IMG/VR virus record: IMGVR_UViG_3300026484_000012
Location: 1 to 42,843 of that record
Source of the DNA: a virus
Length of the DNA stretch: 42,843 nt
Direction: 5' to 3' (one strand)
Made by a program: the position numbers and the translations under genes. The notes beneath the pieces were generated by a model that searched no databases, was not told the origin of the DNA, and saw only the letters and a program-made list of their open reading frames with translations. This document shows, piece by piece, positions 1 through 6,620 of this stretch. Position 1 is the stretch's first letter; every line of letters starts with the position of its first letter.

Positions 1-123
1 TTCCAACGGATTATAATATAATAACAAATTCCAACGGATTATAATATAATAACAAATTCCAACGGATTATAATATAATAACAAATTCCAACGGATTATAA
101 TATAATAACAAATTCCAACGGAT
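1..123. repeat. Array of 28-bp tandem repeats, left copy of the terminal repeat
   Basis: Four full 28-bp units start at 1, 29, 57 and 85, and a fifth begins at 113. Each unit opens with the core TTCCAACGGA followed by an AT-rich stretch ending ATAACAAA. Units appear identical, with no spacers, so this is not CRISPR. All 123 bp recur at 42721-42843. Iteron-like arrays of this kind bind replication initiators, repressors or terminase; which applies here is not shown. An assembler may have collapsed the copy number. Confidence 0.95.
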
Positions 124-150
124 TATATTAAATTTCATAGGACACGTTTA

Positions 151-206
151 AAGGCCTCAAAATACTATATCTATATATTTGTATTAATTAAATATTTTGA
201 GGCCTT
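151..206. repeat. Perfect 14-bp inverted repeat with 28-nt loop
   Basis: Left arm AAGGCCTCAAAATA (151-164) and right arm TATTTTGAGGCCTT (193-206) are exact reverse complements around an AT-rich loop. It lies about 15 bp beyond the repeat array. There is no T-run after it, so a classical terminator is unlikely; a cruciform, operator or origin element is more plausible. Confidence 0.8.
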
Positions 207-256
207 CTAGGTATCTTAAAACGATTATTATGCCGATATACTATATATATCGCGTA

Positions 257-266
257 CGTGCGCACG
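257..266. repeat. GC-rich 10-bp palindrome in AT-rich DNA
   Basis: CGTGCGCACG is self-complementary and sits in CGCGTACGTGCGCACG, the only GC-rich island of this non-coding stretch. A protein-binding site is likely; the ligand is unknown. Confidence 0.6.
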
Positions 267-432
267 AATATCATAATAAATATTAATATAAAATAAATTA
301 TTAATATTAATTTAATAATTTAAGAAAAATTTAAATTCTATCTAAGCTAGTTTTAATATAGCTTGCTATATAATTTAAGTATCAAAAAGAAGTTAACTGA
401 TTGATTTTATTTAAAAATTTCTTTTTAAATTT

Positions 433-463
433 AATCTTCGTTTAATATTCTTTTTGATATAAT
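433..463 (+). promoter_or_regulatory. Early promoter P1
   Basis: Extended -10 TGATATAAT at 455-463, 27 bp before the first start codon. The upstream 14-mer AATCTTCGTTTAAT (433-446) recurs at 6495-6508 with the same 11-bp gap to its -10. A 12-bp inverted repeat (380-391/448-459) overlaps the -10 and could be an operator or RNA hairpin. Confidence 0.75.
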
Positions 464-489
464 TATATAAACTAAGTAAAGGCAGATAA

Positions 490-831
490 ATGAAACTGTA
501 TAAGATATACTATGAGAATTTAGTATATATTGGTATGACTAAGAATTCTTTAAGACAGCGGATGTATAAGCATAGAGCAGAAGCTAAGACCTCTGACAAG
601 CCCTTATATAAAGCTATGCGAAAATATGGGCCTAAAAATTTTAGGATAGAATTAATAGAAAAAATAGAGGATAGAGAACAAGCTAGAATAAAAGAAAGAC
701 AACTTATACTTAAATATGGTAATTTGAATATTCAAGAGGCTTATAGTAATACAACTATATTAAATGAAATAAAAGAGCTTGAAATTAAAATAAATAAGCT
801 TAAAAAGTTATTAGTAACTACTTCAGAATAG
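490..831 (+). CDS. GIY-YIG family endonuclease, small
   Basis: A 113-residue protein with the GIY-YIG catalytic signature near its N terminus: KIY at residues 5-7, YIG at 13-15, then arginines at 22 and 24 and His28. This family cuts DNA with a single metal ion; stand-alone phage members act as homing endonucleases or degrade host DNA. No DNA-binding module follows the catalytic domain, only a lysine-rich, probably helical C terminus (about 92-108), so it is at the short end for the family. It is the first gene of the early arm, read from promoter P1. Its TAG stop lies inside a perfect hairpin (820-851). Family call is good; the biological target is unknown. Confidence 0.8.
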   Translation: MKLYKIYYENLVYIGMTKNSLRQRMYKHRAEAKTSDKPLYKAMRKYGPKNFRIELIEKIEDREQARIKERQLILKYGNLNIQEAYSNTTILNEIKELEIKINKLKKLLVTTSE

Positions 832-866
832 TCCAAAGACTATTCTGAAGTGTCTATTGATACTAA
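820..866 (+). promoter_or_regulatory. Post-gene hairpin plus GTCTAT motif, copy A
   Basis: Perfect 14-bp hairpin: ACTTCAGAATAGTC (820-833), loop CAAA, GACTATTCTGAAGT (838-851), enclosing the stop codon. It is followed directly by GTCTATTGATACTAA (852-866). The same order (hairpin, then GTCTATnnAnnCTAA) occurs after two other early genes at 1378-1423 and 7127-7166. There is no clear T-tail; it may protect or process the 3' end, or attenuate transcription. Confidence 0.7.
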
Positions 867-888
867 ACTAACCAAATAGGAGTCAATT

Positions 889-1371
889 ATGGCTAAAGTA
901 ACTAAGCAACAAATGTGGGATAATGTCCAGAGTCAAGTGAGTGAACTGTTAGAAACTAATAAGGTTTCTAAGAAATTTAAAGATGCACTATTGCAAGTAT
1001 TAGAGGATAATCTAGCACCAAAGAGTGGTGGTGGAAGTAGTGCTAACCCTCCAATATTAAATGAAGATGGTACTATTAAAGAGGCCTATTGCCGTTTTCA
1101 TCAAAGATATGAGCCTGCGGAAGATATGGTTATATCTAAAAATAAGTCTAAAGGTTATTGTAAAGCTGCTATTAGTCTTTGGAACAAAACTAATAATGAG
1201 ATTAAGAAGCTAGAAAGCCAGGCGGTTGAGGCTATGAGTGCCGGGGACTTTGATAAAGCCCAAGAAATTGCGAAGAAAGCTAAAGAACTTAAAGATAACT
1301 TTAATAAGCCCGAATTCTATGACTATGATAGAGATTGGGTAGAATTTAGAGGCGTCGAAGACTCTAAATAG
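889..1371 (+). CDS. Early protein of unknown function, paralogue of the 6621 gene
   Basis: A 160-residue protein with an AGGAG ribosome site. Residues 4-47 form a helical region ending in DNLAPK, closely matching residues 3-44 of the protein at 6621-7118. A Gly/Ser linker (about 47-53) follows, then a segment resembling a decayed treble-clef zinc motif (CRFH at 68-71, later GYCKA), then a charged helical tail. The paralogue keeps the same order of parts but only the first cysteine. Function is not recognised; the duplicated design and early position suggest a DNA- or RNA-binding accessory protein. It is followed by the hairpin/GTCTAT element. Confidence 0.75.
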   Translation: MAKVTKQQMWDNVQSQVSELLETNKVSKKFKDALLQVLEDNLAPKSGGGSSANPPILNEDGTIKEAYCRFHQRYEPAEDMVISKNKSKGYCKAAISLWNKTNNEIKKLESQAVEAMSAGDFDKAQEIAKKAKELKDNFNKPEFYDYDRDWVEFRGVEDSK

Positions 1372-1377
1372 CCTTAT

Positions 1378-1423
1378 AGTATTCATCAGATTTGATGGGT
1401 ACTATTAAGTCTATTAAGACTAA
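1378..1423 (+). promoter_or_regulatory. Post-gene hairpin plus GTCTAT motif, copy B
   Basis: AGTATTCATCA (1378-1388) pairs with TGATGGGTACT (1393-1403) with two G-U pairs. Downstream GTCTATTAAGACTAA (1409-1423) itself contains AGTCT/AGACT pairing. This matches copies A and C in order and motif. Confidence 0.65.
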
Positions 1424-1446
1424 ATTAAGTAAATGAGGATTAACAA

Positions 1447-1674
1447 ATGACTATAACTATTGAAGGGTCTTATAAGACCACTAAGACTACTATAACTATA
1501 GAAACTATAACTATATATACGAGTCGGCTTATAGGCAATAGACTATATAAGCTAAATGTGAATATTAACGGGTCCGTTCAAGACTTGTTAACTAAGATAG
1601 AAAGGGTTAGTAAGCTAGATGATGAGAATTATATAGAATTTGATAGAATTCGTCAGGAGGTTAATAGTGATTGA
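1447..1674 (+). CDS. Small hypothetical early protein
   Basis: 75 residues with a GAGG ribosome site 8 bases before the ATG. The N-terminal half is rich in Thr and Ile (alternating TITIE/TTITIE runs, probably beta strand), and the C-terminal half is charged. No family recognised. It is last in the short first operon before the hairpin at 1736-1779, and its end overlaps a possible 19-residue peptide with a strong ribosome site. Confidence 0.65.
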   Translation: MTITIEGSYKTTKTTITIETITIYTSRLIGNRLYKLNVNINGSVQDLLTKIERVSKLDDENYIEFDRIRQEVNSD

Positions 1675-1726
1675 ACAAATACTAAGTAGAGCTATCAAAG
1701 AGCTTGTTAAACTATTAAAATCTTAA
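1667..1726 (+). CDS. Possible 19-residue amphipathic peptide
   Basis: GTG start preceded by AGGAGG (1655-1660) at good spacing, overlapping the end of the upstream gene. It reads MIEQILSRAIKELVKLLKS, a clear amphipathic helix with hydrophobic residues every three to four positions and lysines on the other face. The strong ribosome site would otherwise have no purpose here. Such peptides can be membrane-active or translational leaders. It is too short for confidence without comparison to relatives. Confidence 0.35.
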   Translation: MIEQILSRAIKELVKLLKS

Positions 1727-1735
1727 CTATTGTTG

Positions 1736-1779
1736 ATAACGATAAATAACGTGTTGGAATTGTTGTTATTTATCGTTAT
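1736..1779. repeat. Perfect 15-bp hairpin with repeat core in its loop
   Basis: ATAACGATAAATAAC (1736-1750) and GTTATTTATCGTTAT (1765-1779) are exact reverse complements. The 14-nt loop carries GTTGGAA, the reverse complement of the TTCCAAC core of the terminal repeats. The hairpin could end the first operon, but its stem is AT-rich and no T-run follows; a structured origin element is an alternative. Confidence 0.75.
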
Positions 1780-1937
1780 TTATATACTATATATACTTTT
1801 TAAAGATTAAATATATAATATATACAATAAATACGTTAAATATCTATTAAAATATTATATATCAATAAAGTTACGTTTTATAACTAATATATAAAGATGT
1901 AGGCCCCCCCCTATATATGGTATATCTGATATACAAT

Positions 1938-1986
1938 TTCCGATATTCCAGTATATTCCCGATGGCTTCCAACAAATTCCAACAAA
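1938..1986. repeat. Helically phased TTCC boxes
   Basis: TTCC occurs at 1938, 1946, 1956, 1967 and 1977 (steps 8, 10, 11, 10). The last two are exact TTCCAACAAA copies in tandem. The spacing puts all boxes on about one face of the helix, as expected for cooperative binding of the protein that reads the terminal 28-bp repeats. Confidence 0.65.
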
Positions 1987-2085
1987 ATAAATCGTCTAGA
2001 CCCAACTAAATTGCACACAGTTACACTAAATCTTAAAATTAAAAATTAGTTATGAAATTTAAGATTATTTTAAGATATATTAAGA

Positions 2086-2091
2086 TATAAT
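2086..2091 (+). promoter_or_regulatory. Promoter P2 (-10 box)
   Basis: TATAAT at 2086-2091, about 27 bp before the start codon at 2118, in AT-rich DNA with no clear -35. It probably drives the primase operon and lies about 100 bp after the TTCC boxes. Confidence 0.55.
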
Positions 2092-2117
2092 AAATATATT
2101 AAATATAAGGATATATT

Positions 2118-2483
2118 ATGGATTATACCAAAAAGGAAAGGCAAACAACACTTTCCAAGCTACCTAAGAGAATTCTTACAAGAGAAGCCTTAGTAGAAAA
2201 ACTAGGGGAAGCTAAGGTACAACAAGCAACTTACACACTCGCCAATGGTAATATAGTAATTAGATTAGTTAATCAGAATACTGACAACCGCATCGAGGCT
2301 TTGTATGGTACTAACACTCAGCTAGTGGATTACTTACAACAGTATAGTAATGTGGGACCTTTTAGTACTGAGTATGCTGGAGGACCTAGAAAACTTGACG
2401 TCTACCTGAGCAGAACTTTTGGGCAACTAGACTTAAACTTAGATGTTCTACCAGATATTGAAGAGGTGCCAATCAATGACTAA
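2118..2483 (+). CDS. Hypothetical protein preceding the primase-helicase
   Basis: 121 residues with AAGGA 8 bases before the ATG. It starts with a basic stretch (about 5-26) and ends with an acidic tail. No family recognised. Its last codons overlap the start of the primase-helicase by 8 bases, implying coupled translation and a possible replication-initiation or loading role; that role is inference from position next to the control region. Confidence 0.65.
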   Translation: MDYTKKERQTTLSKLPKRILTREALVEKLGEAKVQQATYTLANGNIVIRLVNQNTDNRIEALYGTNTQLVDYLQQYSNVGPFSTEYAGGPRKLDVYLSRTFGQLDLNLDVLPDIEEVPIND

Positions 2484-4692
2484 GCACTACTATACAATAT
2501 TATCTAGTACAGAAGTCCTAGGAAAGACTATAACTAAAAAGGAAGTCTCCGCGCTATACCGAACTACTAATTGGAAGACATCCACTAACCAAGCCACACT
2601 ACAAGAGATTATCGCGCGGAAAGAGCTTATAACAATACGCACTGATAACTTAATAGTTATTGACTTTGATGATACACCAACCTTCCACGAGGCGCTAAAG
2701 TATAACGAGACTCTAGCACCCAAATACCAATGCTCACTAATAGTTGCCTCGTCGCGGCATGGTGGACACTTGTACTTTAGTCCCAACCCTGATATAGAGC
2801 CTCCTATAGGGCACACAAAGCAGCAAATACTAGACTACTTATCAACAGAGAAACATAATGTTATAGCACCTACTGTGGGAGACTCAGGAAAGACTATAGT
2901 ACATAACACACTAAGTGACAACGACAATGGTGGAGACTTAACTCAGTATTCACAGCCTTGGGACATATTTGTGTCTCATATAGTAATGTCAAATATACCA
3001 GAGAATGCAAAGAACATAGTTTTAAGGAGTGACACTAGTCATAGCGACGACAACATAGACTTCATAAAGCAGTATCTTAGTAATATCATTACTGACTACC
3101 AGTTTAATGAGTTTTATAATGTGCCATACCCGATACCACAAGGTGGAAGTAATGAGATATATAAGCGGGTTAGTACTCGATTAGCTTGTGATGAGACAAT
3201 AAACTACGAGGACTATGTAGCTACGATGGTTAAGTTCAATAGTTTCCACGCTAGGAAAACTGATAGTGAGCTAGCCTCTGAGCACTTGAATAGGATGCGA
3301 CCAGACTCTAATGGTACAAGTAGTAATGGCCTGTGGAAATACGACCCGGACAAACAAGTAGCTACATTTAAGGTGCAGCATAAAATGTATAAGACTACTA
3401 TAAATTGCTTCTTTGATATGAACACTGGAGAGTACCTCGTTGCATACCCAGATACTGAGAGTACTCCGCACCTACATACACTAAAATCGAAGCAGATGTA
3501 TCTGGAACTCTTGGAGAAATTAGCGAAGCTTGGCCCGGTGCAACGGAAGACTGATAATGTACCTGCTATAACTACACAAACAGATTATAGTAAGAGCTAT
3601 GGTTATGATAAGAAATCTAATAGTTTTAACAAGGCGATAGTAGGTCCAACATTAGCTGCATTTTATGGTACTAAGCCAGAGAATTACAAGTACCCACAAA
3701 AACTCTTAGAATGTTGTAAGTATATGTGGGGAGATGAGTATGACTATTTACTAGCGAGTACAAAGTATAGATACACACACTTTAAGTTCTCTCCGGTGAT
3801 TACGTTTTTGCAAGGAGCTGAGGGGTCTGGTAAGGACTTAACGATATCACTACTTACTAAACCATTTCCTATAGAGCCTCAGCTCTTAGATGCACAACTA
3901 GTTAATGATAAGCACTCGAACTGGCAGACTGAGCCGAATGCTATAGTCTCTGAGGTTGGTGACTGGAGAGAAATGGATGCCAACACATTACTAGCGAAGC
4001 TTAAGAGTATCTCGGGGTCTAACGGTATAGTAACATATCGTGGGATGCAGAAGACAGCTATAACAGTGCCCTCACTTATTAAGGTGTGGGTTACTGGGAA
4101 TAAATGGGTGAAATTACATAGTGACCCAATGAGCCAGCGACGTATTCACATAGTTTATATGCCGAGACCACTGAATAGACTTTTGGGTGGTGAGTACACT
4201 GATAATGATATACACCACTTAATGAGTGAAGAGAGTCTACTAAACTTTTACTACTGGCTAGGAAATGAGTCTGAGTATAACATGACTTTAGATGACTATA
4301 AAGCTCCTATAAGTAGGCAGAAATCAGAGAGCTACAAAACATATATAGAAAATACACAAAGTGTTTCTGATACAGTTGCGCAGCTTTTGTATAGCAGAAC
4401 ATACAATAACTTGGTTAAGATATTTGAGATATATAATATGACTCTTGATGATTTAACTTGGAAATATAGTAGAGGAAATTTAGTACTTGCAACTGCTAGG
4501 CTTAAGGATGTGTTTGGTACCAAGAATGGTGGAGATATAATCAATAAGACTATAGATAGATTAACTAGTGAGAAAGAAGGCAACAAAAGACTCAAATTTG
4601 ACAGGTCTATAGTAGAGAAATTTATCACTATATTCGAGGCGCCTCAGGATTTAGAATATTCTGAAATTTCGTCGGAAGATTTAGATATTTAA
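2476..4692 (+). CDS. PrimPol-SF3 type primase-helicase
   Basis: A 738-residue replication protein. The N-terminal part carries archaeo-eukaryotic primase/PrimPol features: the metal-binding pair in VIDFDD (Asp63, Asp65) and SSRHGGH (His95). The C-terminal part is a superfamily 3-like helicase with Walker A GAEGSGKD near residue 446 and a Walker B-like segment IVSEVGDW. It would make primers and unwind DNA at the fork. The start is placed at 2476, preceded by AGAGG and overlapping the previous stop; an in-frame ATG at 2443 lies deep in the upstream gene and is less likely. Enzymes of this type often recognise origins, and two repeat-rich control regions lie upstream. Confidence 0.85.
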   Translation: MTKHYYTILSSTEVLGKTITKKEVSALYRTTNWKTSTNQATLQEIIARKELITIRTDNLIVIDFDDTPTFHEALKYNETLAPKYQCSLIVASSRHGGHLYFSPNPDIEPPIGHTKQQILDYLSTEKHNVIAPTVGDSGKTIVHNTLSDNDNGGDLTQYSQPWDIFVSHIVMSNIPENAKNIVLRSDTSHSDDNIDFIKQYLSNIITDYQFNEFYNVPYPIPQGGSNEIYKRVSTRLACDETINYEDYVATMVKFNSFHARKTDSELASEHLNRMRPDSNGTSSNGLWKYDPDKQVATFKVQHKMYKTTINCFFDMNTGEYLVAYPDTESTPHLHTLKSKQMYLELLEKLAKLGPVQRKTDNVPAITTQTDYSKSYGYDKKSNSFNKAIVGPTLAAFYGTKPENYKYPQKLLECCKYMWGDEYDYLLASTKYRYTHFKFSPVITFLQGAEGSGKDLTISLLTKPFPIEPQLLDAQLVNDKHSNWQTEPNAIVSEVGDWREMDANTLLAKLKSISGSNGIVTYRGMQKTAITVPSLIKVWVTGNKWVKLHSDPMSQRRIHIVYMPRPLNRLLGGEYTDNDIHHLMSEESLLNFYYWLGNESEYNMTLDDYKAPISRQKSESYKTYIENTQSVSDTVAQLLYSRTYNNLVKIFEIYNMTLDDLTWKYSRGNLVLATARLKDVFGTKNGGDIINKTIDRLTSEKEGNKRLKFDRSIVEKFITIFEAPQDLEYSEISSEDLDI

Positions 4693-4713
4693 TCTAATTT
4701 TAATAATTAATTC

Positions 4714-4731
4714 GTTATAATATATCATAAC
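4714..4731 (+). promoter_or_regulatory. Promoter P3 with dyad symmetry
   Basis: -10 TATAAT at 4716-4721, flanked by GTTAT (4714-4718) and ATAAC (4727-4731). The same GTTAT...ATAAC frame surrounds the -10 of the capsid promoter. It is followed by AAAGGAG and the start at 4745. Confidence 0.55.
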
Positions 4732-4744
4732 AAAGGAGATATAA

Positions 4745-4984
4745 ATGAAAATCGACGAAACAGTAAGAGCAATTTTAAATGCTGAGGTCATGAAAGAAGA
4801 TAGAGTCTTAGCTAAGGTAGAAGACCTAGTAAATTTAGTAGACTATCTTAATAATTTGAAGTTTAGTAATAATTCGCTACGACAAGATAAAGTAGAGCTT
4901 CAGAAAGCTATAAATAAGTTAGAAGATGACTTGGAACTAGCATTAGATAGTATTACGTATACTCCACTAGATACATTTGTATAA
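4745..4984 (+). CDS. Small coiled-coil protein
   Basis: 79 residues with a strong AAAGGAG site. It is mostly helical with heptad-like Leu/Val spacing (about 20-70) and is acidic overall. No family recognised. It lies between the primase-helicase and the Dda-like helicase, behind its own promoter, so a replication accessory or host-takeover role is possible but unproven. Confidence 0.6.
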   Translation: MKIDETVRAILNAEVMKEDRVLAKVEDLVNLVDYLNNLKFSNNSLRQDKVELQKAINKLEDDLELALDSITYTPLDTFV

Positions 4985-4995
4985 AGGATAATATA

Positions 4996-5214
4996 ATGAC
5001 AAAGGAAGAAGCAGAAGAAATAGTTAGAGACTGCTTACAGGGGCAAAGGTTTGAGTATGAGCAAGAGTTAAGGCTACGCAATGACTTTGACTATGCTCTA
5101 GACTATTTTAATATATCAAAAGACATGACAGTAGGAGAGTTTGCGAGAGCACTTAAAAAGCTAAAAAGCTACGGTTGGGGTATCTCAGCTGATGAGTTAT
5201 TAGAAAGTATTTAG
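4996..5214 (+). CDS. Small acidic hypothetical protein
   Basis: 72 residues with AAAGGA before the ATG, 11 bp after the previous gene and 1 bp before the helicase gene, so co-transcribed and probably co-translated. It is charged, helical and acidic, with many Glu and Asp. No recognised domain. Function unknown; its position suggests a partner of the helicase. Confidence 0.6.
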   Translation: MTKEEAEEIVRDCLQGQRFEYEQELRLRNDFDYALDYFNISKDMTVGEFARALKKLKSYGWGISADELLESI

Positions 5215-5215
5215 T

Positions 5216-6415
5216 ATGGCACTAAAAATTAAATATACAACAGGTTTCGCGGGTACTGGTAAGAGTCATAAGCTAATAGAATTAGTACATTCACTACCAT
5301 CTGATACTTTAATAGTACTAGCACCTACTCATAAAGCTTTGTATAGACTTAAGGAGCATCTTCCTGAGTCTACAGAGGTTAAGACTATACATGCTCTGCT
5401 AGGATGGATACCAAGTATTAATGAGAATGCTCAGCATATTAATCATATAGATACAACTATAAAGCTTGATAAAGAATTAAGTGAGTATGAGAATATAGTT
5501 ATAGATGAGGCTGGAATGATGTCAGAAGATATGTTCTTTGAGATAGTTGGTAAGGTTGAAGAGTATGCAGTATTTGCCGAAGACTTTGATAAGGAAGTAA
5601 CTATACATTGCTTTTTAGACCCTTATCAGTTACTACCTGTTAAGGGTCAGCAGATACAAACAGACCCAGAGACAACTGTGAATTTAACTACGCAATATCG
5701 TTCTGAAAGTCCTGATGTAGTTGCCTTATATACTAAGTTTGTAGAGTACTTAATAGGTACTAATACTAAAGACTTAAGCACTCCATACTCAGAAAATGTA
5801 AGGCCTTTAGACATTAGTAAATTTAAACGGGGTGATAGATTATTAGCTTATACTAATAAGGCTGTAGGGGAATGGAACCAGAAAATTGCTAAGCACTTAG
5901 GTATTAAAGGTTATATAGGGCAAGAAGTGCAGATAGGAAATATGCTAGATACAGTACTAGTAGTTGACTTTATCAGACCTTCAACTTTAGATTTAGTTGA
6001 GTGGTTTGAGAACGGTAAGTTGAAATTACAGAATGCTCAAATTTCTAAGCAATTTTTAGAGTCTTCTTTAAAAGCCTTAATAACTAATAAAAGCATACAA
6101 TTTATTGAGTGTATGAATGGTTATGTATACCCTGTTATAGTTGGTATAGATAAAGCTAATTTGGTGTTAAAAGCAGCTAAGGTAAAAGCCGTTAAAGATA
6201 AGAAGTACTTTAAAGATGTTTATGCCTTGGGTAGAGCTTTTATTATGGATTATACATTTGCAACTACAGTGCATAAGTCACAGGGAAGCGAATTTGACGT
6301 TGTTTTTATTGATAAGACAGATATTCAAAAATCGATTTTTAATCATTTCTATGAGACTTATGCACGCCTTATGTACGTTTCTATCAGTCGTGCAAAACGT
6401 ATAATCTATATATAA
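5216..6415 (+). CDS. Dda/RecD-like superfamily 1B DNA helicase
   Basis: 399 residues. Walker A is GFAGTGKS (10-17), followed by LAPTHKAL (motif Ia), a Walker B-like IDEAGM, a DPYQLLP segment (motif III), QYRS (motif IV) and the C-terminal VHKSQGSEFD and YVSISRAK motifs (V and VI). Order and length match T4 Dda, a 5'-to-3' helicase that helps start replication, strips proteins from DNA and aids recombination. The start follows the previous stop by one base and has only a weak ribosome site, so translational coupling is likely. Confidence 0.85.
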   Translation: MALKIKYTTGFAGTGKSHKLIELVHSLPSDTLIVLAPTHKALYRLKEHLPESTEVKTIHALLGWIPSINENAQHINHIDTTIKLDKELSEYENIVIDEAGMMSEDMFFEIVGKVEEYAVFAEDFDKEVTIHCFLDPYQLLPVKGQQIQTDPETTVNLTTQYRSESPDVVALYTKFVEYLIGTNTKDLSTPYSENVRPLDISKFKRGDRLLAYTNKAVGEWNQKIAKHLGIKGYIGQEVQIGNMLDTVLVVDFIRPSTLDLVEWFENGKLKLQNAQISKQFLESSLKALITNKSIQFIECMNGYVYPVIVGIDKANLVLKAAKVKAVKDKKYFKDVYALGRAFIMDYTFATTVHKSQGSEFDVVFIDKTDIQKSIFNHFYETYARLMYVSISRAKRIIYI

Positions 6416-6620
6416 TTTAATATAGATTTAATATTAAATTCGATATAATATATTTACATTTAAAGGATATTATATCTTTTAGATTAAATGGACTAATCTT
6501 CGTTTAATCTATATTATGATATAATATATTTACAATTAAGAGATACAAATCTCTTTGGCTTGCGAAGGCCATAAAACTATCTACATAAATTCGCCTGCCA
6601 AGGCACTTAAAGGATATAAT
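6416..6620 (+). promoter_or_regulatory. Tandem promoters P4 and P5 and structured leader
   Basis: P4 has TATAAT at 6444-6449; P5 has TGATATAAT at 6517-6525, preceded by AATCTTCGTTTAAT (6495-6508) exactly as in P1. After P5 the leader (about 6535-6610) contains small hairpins: GAGATACAAATCTC, TGGCTTGCGAAGGCCA, and GCC/GGC before the ribosome site. Two promoters plus a folded leader point to strong, possibly regulated expression of the next gene. Confidence 0.7.

Larger units (their letters stand above)
124..489. other. Non-coding control region before the early arm
   Basis: No gene is seen here. It holds a perfect 14-bp inverted repeat (151-164/193-206), a 10-bp GC-rich palindrome (257-266), a very AT-rich stretch (about 267-345) suited to strand opening, a small inverted repeat AAGCTA/TAGCTT near 345-366, and a 12-bp inverted repeat (380-391/448-459) whose right arm runs into the -10 of the first early promoter. 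Together with the flanking 28-bp array it resembles an origin and early-promoter region. Confidence 0.6.
1727..2117. other. Second non-coding control region
   Basis: No gene. In order it holds a 15-bp perfect hairpin (1736-1779) with the repeat core GTTGGAA in its loop, a very AT-rich stretch (about 1780-1895), a C8 tract (1904-1911), a 15-bp palindrome GTATATC T GATATAC (1920-1934), five TTCC boxes spaced 8-11 bp (1938-1980), and promoter P2. The layout matches a replication origin and/or a repressed promoter next to the primase operon. Confidence 0.6.

Noticed and set aside
1-123. CRISPR array
   Set aside because: Repeats are directly adjacent with no spacers and no cas genes; this is a tandem or iteron array.
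151-206. Rho-independent terminator
   Set aside because: Loop of 28 nt, no T-run on either side and no gene upstream to end.
2443-2475. Longer start of the primase-helicase
   Set aside because: It would lie deeper inside the upstream gene; ATG 2476 has AGAGG and a normal 8-base overlap.
6555-6620. Longer start of the 6621 gene
   Set aside because: The extra 22 residues fall in a hairpin-rich leader with no ribosome site; ATG 6621 has AAAGGA and aligns with the start of its paralogue.
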